64,000 nucleotides of DNA. Source: Burkholderiales bacterium PBB6 (GTDB lineage Bacteria > Pseudomonadota > Gammaproteobacteria > Burkholderiales > Burkholderiaceae_C). The stretch lies in the NCBI GenBank assembly GCA_002255925.1, contig NKIH01000001.1, forward strand, positions 1,240,001 through 1,304,000. The letters are read 5' to 3'. Numbering within the stretch: position 1 is the first letter of the stretch; each line of letters begins with the position of its first letter. The position numbers and the translations under genes were made by a program. The notes beneath the pieces are model-generated. The model saw only the letters and a program-made list of their open reading frames with translations, had not been told where the DNA came from and ran no database searches. Shown piece after piece: positions 47,601-53,973 of the stretch.

Positions 47601-48946
47601 TGGGCCTGGGCAAAACCTTGCAGGCACTGGCCGTGATGCTGGCGCGTGCCGCCGGTGGCCCCACGCTGGTGGTGGCGCCCACTTCATTGCTGGGCAACTG
47701 GCAGGCCGAGGGCGGTCGTTTCGCGCCGTCCTTGCGCATGGCCATGTACGCCGACGCGGGCGGCCCTGGTGACCGGGCCGCTGCGCTGGAAGATCTGGGC
47801 CCCGGTGACGTGGTGCTGGTGTCGTACCCGATGCTGCAGATCGACGCGGCGGCGTTCGCCTCGCGCACCTGGCACACGCTGGTGCTCGACGAAGCGCAGG
47901 CCATCAAGAACGCCGCTGCCAAGCGCAGCCAGGCGGTGTTTGAGCTGCACGCAGATTTCCGGCTGGCGCTGTCGGGCACGCCGATCGAGAACCGCCTGGG
48001 CGAGCTCTGGTCGATCATGCAGGCCTGCAACCCCGGTCTGCTGGGCACCTTGCCGCGGTTCAATGAACGCTTTGCCGCGCTGATCGAGCGACAGGATGAC
48101 CGCACGGCGCGGCGAACACTGCGCCGCCTGATCGCGCCGTTCATCCTGCGCCGCACCAAGGCACAGGTGCTGCAAGACCTGCCGCCGCGAACCGAGCTGG
48201 TGCTGCAGGTGCAAAGCGATGAGTCGGAGCGCGCGCACTACGAAGCGCTGCGCCGCGAGGCGCTGATCGCCGCGGAGCGCTCGCTCAAGGGCGATGCACC
48301 GGGCCAGGCCCACCTCAACATCCTGGCCGGCTTGACCCGCTTGCGGCGTGCGGCATGTGACCCGCGCCTGGTCAGCCCGGCGCTGGGGCAGCGGGGTGCG
48401 AAGGTGCAGGCCTTTGGTGAACTGGCCGCCGAGCTGGTGGCCAACGGCCACAAGGCGCTGGTGTTCAGCCAGTTCGTCGACTTCCTCGGTTTGCTGCGTG
48501 AGCCGCTGGACGACGCCGGCATCACCTACCAGTACCTCGACGGCAGCACGCCGGCAGCCGAGCGCACCCGGCGCGTGCAAGCCTTCCAGAACGGTGAGGG
48601 CAGCCTGTTCCTGATCAGCTTGAAGGCGGGTGGTTTCGGCCTGAACCTGACCGTGGCCGACTATGTGGTGATTGCCGACCCGTGGTGGAACCCGGCCGCC
48701 GAAGACCAGGCCAGCGGCCGCGCCCACCGCATAGGCCAGCAGCGGCCAGTCACGGTGTACCGACTGGTGCACCAGGGCACGCTGGAAGAACGCATCCTGA
48801 GCCTGCACCAGAACAAGCGGGCTCTGGCCGACAGCATCCTGGACGATTCAGGCGTCAGCCCGGCCCCTGCCGCCGCCGAACTGCTGGCCTTGATGCGTGA
48901 CGATCAAGAAGTTGCGCAGAGGTTTGACAAAACCCCGGAAACTTAG
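44654..48946 (+). CDS. SNF2/RapA-like DEAD-box-type helicase
   Basis: 1430 residues. The C-terminal ~470 residues are a Snf2 motor: Walker A DDMGLGKTLQAL (from residue 981), Walker B DEAQ (from 1079), SGTPIENRLGELWSIM, and motifs V-VI with LISLKAGGFGLNLT and ASGRAHRIGQ. About 950 residues precede it; the stretch just before the motor resembles the SNF2 N-terminal/SWIM-associated helicase region (VDESLVLSLQQLLEFAG), and the remainder is alanine/leucine-rich without recognised domains. Such bacterial Snf2 proteins move along double-stranded DNA or displace bound proteins; the target is unknown. It is coupled to the YecA-family gene. Confidence 0.9.
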   Translation: MTGLPLAALRPDERMLLAALALGGTYRTTRWLHDLLLHPALLPAGQQRPSHELLRDALGRLNAAGWLEEAERRPGYWRIAPAVLPSALLDLHARHPLRALRQALAQADGYREGSPMPHHEAALARLRLDALGGASPEQIQRLAACLPWQSAPVDELLDLAIGDVLDEALFERLHPALQTVQLQLGLAALCAGWRLPPGLPLLALVEHRLRADVSAASAPLRWLWAEALLLMDRVDGVAATLEPLQALAQQADAPDDAVAWPSRIQAFLAAASARRADWDAADAGFDAALPALRKATGLRRRLLPDNIALWHALSSLARPEPARWQQALKYCLAEGGKREPVLDSPWGFVALAVQQRLGDKPRDPQPFLPPGGWRQTVSPLDFWRWLMRAWLKEGVLPEPMGAHDADNARRLKESLQAAGLDGLVAQLDAAMLVMAGEGAPAGFFVPARQERWQVALSALQAAVAQEAQPAATAQNPTRLVWVLSLDDRGGVDEIEATEQTQGARGWGKPKPVPLQRLMRTAEALTAADAAVARCIRQDTLGRQPRLDLAAAIGALVAHPCLVMADALEQFIDLQEAGPELEVHDDAGLLRVRMVPAMHVPAEDATPRWGASPAQQKELDALRAITVVREGAGRARLVRLNAAQRKVAQLLGTEGLTVPRHGAEQLQQVLAALGSQFRIQADEAGAAGGQGHAREVAAEHRLRAELAPVGAGLQLRLVAAPYGAEHATDGPRLVPGNGRAHLVMTLGGELLSVQRDLALERRHVDDLLALCPMLELRGPAAPCEWLVDTPDEALALLEVLHQHHAVAALDWPQGRPVRVERAALGDLTLKVRTKQDWLGLQGELKVDESLVLSLQQLLEFAGKGGSRFMPLGEGRFVALTEELRERLAEISTLAATHGKANQTLDELRLPGVAAPWLQQVGEGAQVEHDAGFALRLERLDSARRVVPALPSTLQAELRPYQEEGFEWAMRLAHAGLGACLADDMGLGKTLQALAVMLARAAGGPTLVVAPTSLLGNWQAEGGRFAPSLRMAMYADAGGPGDRAAALEDLGPGDVVLVSYPMLQIDAAAFASRTWHTLVLDEAQAIKNAAAKRSQAVFELHADFRLALSGTPIENRLGELWSIMQACNPGLLGTLPRFNERFAALIERQDDRTARRTLRRLIAPFILRRTKAQVLQDLPPRTELVLQVQSDESERAHYEALRREALIAAERSLKGDAPGQAHLNILAGLTRLRRAACDPRLVSPALGQRGAKVQAFGELAAELVANGHKALVFSQFVDFLGLLREPLDDAGITYQYLDGSTPAAERTRRVQAFQNGEGSLFLISLKAGGFGLNLTVADYVVIADPWWNPAAEDQASGRAHRIGQQRPVTVYRLVHQGTLEERILSLHQNKRALADSILDDSGVSPAPAAAELLALMRDDQEVAQRFDKTPET

Positions 48947-48994
48947 GCTAGAATGCAAGGCTTCACCCAGTGACCACACGGGTGCACCTTTTCA

Positions 48995-49085
<91 letters not shown>

Positions 49086-49090
49086 AAAAA

Positions 49091-49127
49091 AAGCCCAAGC
49101 GAGCAATCGCTTGGGCTTTTTGTTTTG
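49091..49127 (+). terminator. Rho-independent terminator after tRNA-Ser
   Basis: Perfect 12-base arms (49091-49102 and 49107-49118) with a GCAA tetraloop, preceded by an A-run and followed by TTTGTTTTG. It ends the tRNA transcript and, because of the A-run, could also work on the minus strand for transcripts entering from the right. Confidence 0.9.
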
Positions 49128-49198
49128 TCCGTTCAGATGTGACTGCCGGGCTCAATGCCCAGCCACCACATCCTTCAATGCATCGACTGGTGCGCCAG

Positions 49199-49432
49199 TC
49201 AGCGCCCACGCGGCCGCTTGGCCACCGGTGCGCCGGCAGGGCCGCCTTCGGTGCGCTGTTTCCACAGCTTGAAGGCGTTGGGCGTGAGTTCGCGCTTGAG
49301 CAGCTGAACCAGTTGGCCGTGAGACACGCCGTGCTGCAGCATGACCTGGTAGAAGGGCGGGCGGTCATCCCAAGCGGTGGCAATGACCCGGGCGATTTGA
49401 TCGGGGGTGAGACGGGGAGCAGGTTTGGCCAT
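49199..49432 (-). CDS. DUF2805 (TIGR03643) family small protein
   Basis: 77 residues from ATG 49432 (ATG 49450 is an alternative). The sequence LTPDQIARVIATAWDDRPPFY, followed by QHGVSHGQLVQLLKRELTPNAFKLWKQR, is the compact helical pattern of the DUF2805 family, with a basic tail (VAKRPRGR). No biochemical function is known; the helix-turn-helix look suggests nucleic-acid binding. Monocistronic. Confidence 0.85.
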   Translation of the reverse strand: MAKPAPRLTPDQIARVIATAWDDRPPFYQVMLQHGVSHGQLVQLLKRELTPNAFKLWKQRTEGGPAGAPVAKRPRGR

Positions 49433-49545
49433 GGCCCGATTGTCCGTCACCCAGCGGCGCCGTTCACATAACTTTACGGGGCCGCCAAGCCCAGTTGACG
49501 CGCGACCCCGACGATGCCGTAACGCCTACCTGAAGGAACGTTACG

Positions 49546-50322
49546 ATGACGATTTACTCGCAAGGGGCCCGCATGGGGCGCTGGGCCGTGGCCAGCGCCG
49601 CTGCCGCCGTTGAGATGCTGCCAGCCAAAGTCCTGCTGATTGACGACGATGCACGCCTGACCGGCATGGTGGGCGACTACCTGCGGGCTCACGGTTTTGA
49701 TGTGGACACGGCAGGCTCACTGGCCAGCGGCCGTGAGCGCCTGCGCGCCGGCCAGTACGACGCCCTGGTGCTCGACCTGATGCTGCCCGATGGCGACGGG
49801 CTCGACTTGACCCGCGAGTTGCGCTCAGATGCGCGCACCCGCCGCCTGCCGCTGCTGATGCTGACGGCCCGGGGCGAGCCGATGGACCGCATCATCGGCC
49901 TGGAAATTGGTGCTGACGACTACCTGCCCAAGCCGTTTGAGCCCCGCGAATTGCTGGCCCGTGTGAAGGCCTTGCTGCGCCGCTCGGCGCCCGAGCCGGC
50001 CGGTGATGACGTGCTGCAATTCGGCCGCCTGGAGATCGACATGGGCGCGCGTGAAGCCCGCCTGGATGGCCAGCGCTGTGATCTCACTGGCCACCAGCTT
50101 GAGCTGCTGGTGGTGCTGGCGCAAAGCCCCGGCCGGGTGCTGAGCCGCGACCAGATCATGGACGCGCTCAAAGGCCACCCGGTGGATGCTTTCGATCGCT
50201 CGATCGACGTACACATCTCGCGCATCCGATCGGTGATTGAAGACGACCCGAAGAACCCCAAGCGGGTGCTGACGGTGCGTGGCACGGGCTATGTGTTCGC
50301 CCGCAAGCAGGACGTGGAGTGA
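49546..50322 (+). CDS. OmpR-family response regulator
   Basis: 258 residues from ATG 49546, supported by GAAGGA 9 bases upstream; ATG 49615 would remove a 23-residue non-conserved leader. Receiver domain: VLLIDDDARL, phospho-acceptor Asp77 in LVLDLMLPDGDG, Thr in LMLTARG, Lys in YLPKPFEP. Winged-helix DNA-binding domain follows (LTGHQLELLVVLAQSPGRVLSR, RSIDVHISRIRSVIE, VRGTGYVF). Partner of the sensor kinase whose start overlaps its stop (GTGA). Targets unknown. Confidence 0.94.
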   Translation: MTIYSQGARMGRWAVASAAAAVEMLPAKVLLIDDDARLTGMVGDYLRAHGFDVDTAGSLASGRERLRAGQYDALVLDLMLPDGDGLDLTRELRSDARTRRLPLLMLTARGEPMDRIIGLEIGADDYLPKPFEPRELLARVKALLRRSAPEPAGDDVLQFGRLEIDMGAREARLDGQRCDLTGHQLELLVVLAQSPGRVLSRDQIMDALKGHPVDAFDRSIDVHISRIRSVIEDDPKNPKRVLTVRGTGYVFARKQDVE

Positions 50323-51824
50323 AATCGCTTTACCTGCGCATCTGGCTCACGGTGGTGGTGGCCCTGGCCCTGTTCGCTTCAGTGACGGGGTGGGTGGTTG
50401 AGCGCCACATCAAGGAAGAGCGGGCGCAGGCCGAGGCCCAGTTGCTGGAGCGGTTGGCGAGCTGGGGCGATCTGATCCAGAACTCGCTGCCGGAGGCCGA
50501 GGCGCCCGCAGACGTGCAGGCAAAGGCGATCCAGGATTGGTCGCGCCGCCTGCGCTTGCCGCTGGCGCTCGACAACAACATCGGCCAGCGCGTGGCCGCG
50601 TCCGACAGCTACCTGCGCCGTGAGCACACGGCCGACGAAGGCTCCACCGCCACGTCATTCAAGATGAGTGACGGCCGCGTGTTGTGGATGATGCGGCCGG
50701 TGTTTGGCCGGGGCTTCAATGATGAATTTGGCCGTGGTGGGCCCGGTGGTCCTGGTGGGCCGACTGGCCGTGCAGGCCCTGACGCAGGGCCTGGCCGGGG
50801 GCCGATCGACCGCGGTGCGCCGATGGAGCGCCCGCCCGGGGCCTCAGGCCGCCCGGAAGTGCTGCAGCGCTTCGAGCGGATGGACCGTCCGCCTCGGACC
50901 TTGATGGGGCCCATGATGTTCCCCCGCGAGTGGCCGGCCGGCGTGGGCCTGGCAGCGCTGCTCGCCTTGCTGTTTCTGGCCGTGGCGGGTGGTGCGTACC
51001 CGGTGGTGCGCGGCATCACCCGGCGGCTGGAAAAGCTCAAGCAGGGCGTTGAGCGATTTGGCTCGGGCGTGCTGGAGCACCGGGTGGATGCCACCGGGCG
51101 CGATGAGGTGGCGGCGGTGGCGGCCAGCTTCAACCGGGCCGCTGACCGCATTGCCGCACTGATCCAGTCCAACCACGCGTTGTTGGCGAACGCCAGCCAC
51201 GAGCTGCGTTCGCCGCTGGCCCGTTTGAAGATGGCCGTGGCCATGCTGGACGATGCGCCGCCCGCGTTGGTGACCAAGCTGCAGCTGGAGATCAACACCA
51301 ACATCGCCGAGCTCGATGCGCTGGTGGAAGAGGTGCTGTTGTCGAGCCGCCTGCAGGCGGATGCGCCGATGGAGTTGTCCGAGCCGGTGGACCTGCTGGG
51401 GCTGCTGGCCGAAGAAGCGTCGCGCGTTGGTGCCACCGCCCAGGGCGAAGCGCTGACGGTGCAGGGCAGTGACCGCCTGCTGCGCCGCGCCGTGCGCAAC
51501 CTGCTGGAAAACGCCCGCCGCTATGCCGGCGAGGGCATCGAGGCCAGCGTGTCAAGGGGCGCTGCCGGTGAGGTGCTGGTGCGCATCTGCGACCAAGGCC
51601 CCGGTGTGCCGGTGGACGAGCGCGAGCGCATCTTCGAGCCGTTTTACCGCATGCCCGGCCATGCCGAGCGTGAAGGCGGCGTGGGCCTGGGCCTGGCGCT
51701 GGTGCGCCAGATTGCCGAGCGCCACGGCGGGCAGGTGCGCTGTGAAGAGCGGCCCGGTGGTGGCAGCTGCTTCGTGATCAGCTTGCCGACAACACGCCCG
51801 GCCGCCGCAGCACCCAGCGCTTGA
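50319..51824 (+). CDS. sensor histidine kinase with collagen-like periplasmic segment
   Basis: 501 residues from GTG 50319. Membrane segment at residues 5-27, a periplasmic domain of about 180 residues, a second membrane segment near 210-230 (VGLAALLALLFLAVAGGAYPVV), HAMP, and HisKA with the phospho-accepting His294 in SHELRSPLARLK. HATPase_c shows NLLENARRYAGEG, DQGPGVP and GVGLGLALVRQI. The periplasmic part contains a Gly/Pro-rich collagen-like stretch (about residues 136-175). The signal sensed is unknown. The last 47 bases overlap the convergent MATE gene. Confidence 0.93.
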   Translation: MKSLYLRIWLTVVVALALFASVTGWVVERHIKEERAQAEAQLLERLASWGDLIQNSLPEAEAPADVQAKAIQDWSRRLRLPLALDNNIGQRVAASDSYLRREHTADEGSTATSFKMSDGRVLWMMRPVFGRGFNDEFGRGGPGGPGGPTGRAGPDAGPGRGPIDRGAPMERPPGASGRPEVLQRFERMDRPPRTLMGPMMFPREWPAGVGLAALLALLFLAVAGGAYPVVRGITRRLEKLKQGVERFGSGVLEHRVDATGRDEVAAVAASFNRAADRIAALIQSNHALLANASHELRSPLARLKMAVAMLDDAPPALVTKLQLEINTNIAELDALVEEVLLSSRLQADAPMELSEPVDLLGLLAEEASRVGATAQGEALTVQGSDRLLRRAVRNLLENARRYAGEGIEASVSRGAAGEVLVRICDQGPGVPVDERERIFEPFYRMPGHAEREGGVGLGLALVRQIAERHGGQVRCEERPGGGSCFVISLPTTRPAAAAPSA

Positions 51825-53154
51825 AGCCCGCCAGGCCCACACCGGCCACCAGCAGGCCGGCCGTGGCTGCGGCCCAGAAGCCGGGCGCGCCTTGCAGTGC
51901 AGCGGGCACCTGCCCACTGACGTTGAAGGCCAGCCAGTAACCGCCCCCCAGGCCAACGCCCCACAAGGCCCCGGCGTAAATCACCATCGGCACGGTGGCA
52001 ATGCGCCAGGCGCGCAGCACGAAGGCGCTGATGGTTTGCAGGGCGTCGCTGACGTGGAAGATGCCCAGCCAGGCCAGCAGTGGCAGGGCTGCGGCGGCCG
52101 TGGCGGCGTCGCGCGTGTAGAGGCCGATGATGGGTGCGCGGGCGGCCACCACCGCCGTGGCCACCAGCGTCGCCAGGCCGGTGCCGATCCATACGCCATG
52201 CCAGCCCAGTCGGCGCGCGTCGGCCAGATCATTCGCGCCGATGCGCTGCGCCACCAGCGTGCTCGTGGCATTGGCCAGTGCCAGCGGCAGCATGAACATC
52301 ATCGAGACCAGGTTCATGGCGATCTGGTGGCCCGCCACCGAGACCGTGCCGATGCGCGCGATGAACAGCGCCATGAAGCTGAACGCGCTGACCTCGATCA
52401 GGATGGCGGCACCCATCGGAATACCCAGACGAAGCAGGTCCATCAAGGCAGCTTGCCGTGGCGCCTGCAGACCCGCATGCCAGAGCTGGAACTGCTCGTA
52501 GAAGCTGTCCTTGCGCAGCACCACGATGGCGCACAGCCACTGCGCCCACATGGCGCAGGCCGTGGCCACGCCGCAGCCCGTGACGCCGAGCTCAGGAATG
52601 CCCCAAGCCGGCACACCCGACACCAGGGCCATCGACAACGGCACCTTCACGCACAGCCCACCCACTTGCAGCCACATCACCACCTTCGGGCGAGACACGG
52701 CGGTGTTGAAGGCCCGGAACGCCGTGAACAGCAGCGATGCCGGCAGCGACACCGCCAGGGCCAGCAGGTAGCCACGCACACCGGCGGCCACGTCGGGGGT
52801 GCTGCGCGCCATCCACAAGAAGGGCTGCGGAAAGACCAGCAAGGTGCTGCCCAGCACCGACAAACCGGCGGCCAGCCACAAGCCCTGGTGGAACTGCTCG
52901 CCCGCCGCCTCCAGGCGCTTGGCGCCGAACAACTGCCCGACGCTGGGCGACACCGCCAGCACCACGCCCATCAGGCCGACGAACACGGTGATGTAGGCCG
53001 CCGCACCCACGGCGAACGCGGCCAGATCGGCTTGAGAGTGGCGAGCGACCAGCACGGTATCAACCGTGCCGAAGGCCAGCACCGCCAGCTGACCGAACAG
53101 CACCGGCCAGGCCAGCGGCAAGATGCGCCGGGCGTCCTGAACCAGCGACTTCAA
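51778..53154 (-). CDS. MATE family efflux transporter
   Basis: 458 residues with about 12 membrane helices in two halves. MATE features: AWPVLFGQLAVLAFGTVDTVLVARHS and ALANATSTLVAQRIGANDLADA, with FRAFNTAVSRPKVVMWLQV. It resembles the NorM/DinF-type multidrug and toxin extruders driven by Na+ or H+. The start overlaps the stop of the upstream DUF3717/DUF1289 gene by 4 bases, so the two are coupled. Convergent with the sensor kinase; control by that two-component system is possible but unproven. Confidence 0.92.
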   Translation of the reverse strand: MKSLVQDARRILPLAWPVLFGQLAVLAFGTVDTVLVARHSQADLAAFAVGAAAYITVFVGLMGVVLAVSPSVGQLFGAKRLEAAGEQFHQGLWLAAGLSVLGSTLLVFPQPFLWMARSTPDVAAGVRGYLLALAVSLPASLLFTAFRAFNTAVSRPKVVMWLQVGGLCVKVPLSMALVSGVPAWGIPELGVTGCGVATACAMWAQWLCAIVVLRKDSFYEQFQLWHAGLQAPRQAALMDLLRLGIPMGAAILIEVSAFSFMALFIARIGTVSVAGHQIAMNLVSMMFMLPLALANATSTLVAQRIGANDLADARRLGWHGVWIGTGLATLVATAVVAARAPIIGLYTRDAATAAAALPLLAWLGIFHVSDALQTISAFVLRAWRIATVPMVIYAGALWGVGLGGGYWLAFNVSGQVPAALQGAPGFWAAATAGLLVAGVGLAGFKRWVLRRPGVLSAS

Positions 53155-53594
53155 CGGCTGGTCCCAGTGTCAGGCGTCTGGCCGTGGGCGGACCCACGCA
53201 CCCGTTCGGCGTAGCGGTTGAAGCGCCAGGCGGTGGCGTCCAGCGTGATGCGGCGCCAGACCTGCCGCTTCTCGGCCGGCGTGAACAGCGGCCAGTCCTG
53301 CACTTCGTCTTCGGTGCGGCCGCAGCCCTTGCAGATCGGGTCGCCCTGCGCGGTGGAGCAGATGGCGATGCAGGGCGCGTCGGGCGTGCCGTCGTACCAG
53401 CGCAGCCAGGCGTCGCGGGCATCTGCCGGCATGCTGTCCAGGTCGGCTTCGGTTTCGCGGTAGTACACCATCAGCGCGTACACCTCTCCCAGCGCACGCA
53501 CCTCGGGGCAGGCGGTCAGCCCATCGGTGGACGGTTGGCGCTGGCGCCACCAGTTGATGGCGGATTCGATGTCGGTGATGTGGATGCCGGCCAT
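53151..53594 (-). CDS. DUF3717-DUF1289 fusion protein
   Basis: 147 residues from ATG 53594. Residues 1-65 match DUF3717 (IHITDIESAINWWRQRQP, LGEVYALMVYY). Residues ~75-125 match DUF1289, with four cysteines in APCIAICSTAQGDPICKGCG followed by RTEDEVQDW, likely a metal or Fe-S site. The two domains are often separate proteins. Function unknown. A minus-strand terminator of the gene to its right lies just upstream, so it has its own promoter. Confidence 0.85.
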   Translation of the reverse strand: MAGIHITDIESAINWWRQRQPSTDGLTACPEVRALGEVYALMVYYRETEADLDSMPADARDAWLRWYDGTPDAPCIAICSTAQGDPICKGCGRTEDEVQDWPLFTPAEKRQVWRRITLDATAWRFNRYAERVRGSAHGQTPDTGTSR

Positions 53595-53647
53595 GCCGTG
53601 ATGCTGCTGGTTCTGGGTGAAAAGGAAGTGCCCGGCGCTTAAACGCC

Positions 53648-53671
53648 AAAAGGCCACCCGGAGGTGGCCTT
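53648..53671 (-). terminator. intrinsic terminator of the small membrane-protein gene
   Basis: Arms 53650-53658 and 53663-53671 pair perfectly (9 bp, 4-base loop). On the minus strand it is followed by a short T-run. It sits 35 bases after the stop of the small gene at 53706-53894. Confidence 0.6.
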
Positions 53672-53705
53672 CATGGGGCCCTTGATTCTGCCCGCAAGCA
53701 GCGCT

Positions 53706-53894
53706 TCAGGGAGATGCGGGGGCTTTGGCGGCGGTGTTGGACACGGCCGTTCGGGCGGCACTGGTACCCGCCTCGGCCTTCGAGAAGTGTTTCTGCACGG
53801 CCAGGCCGCCAAGCACACCAATCAGCAGCAGGGAGAGCAGGGCCAGCGGGACCCAGATTCCTGCACGAGCACCTTCGTCGATTTCTTCGAACAT
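53706..53894 (-). CDS. small single-pass membrane protein, unknown
   Basis: 62 residues from ATG 53894, selected because GGAGG lies 6 bases upstream; an ATG at 53921 lacks a site. Acidic N-terminus (MFEEIDEGAR), one membrane helix (IWVPLALLSLLLIGVLGGLAV), and an Ala/Ser-rich tail. No family recognised. It has its own terminator and lies between the acetyltransferase and DUF3717 genes on the same strand. Confidence 0.65.
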   Translation of the reverse strand: MFEEIDEGARAGIWVPLALLSLLLIGVLGGLAVQKHFSKAEAGTSAARTAVSNTAAKAPASP

Positions 53895-53973
53895 GGGGTC
53901 CTCCGCGAGCGGCAATTGCACGTCGGGCCGATCGTAGTCCCGTTGCCGGCTCGCAGGCAGCGGGGGAGAACCC

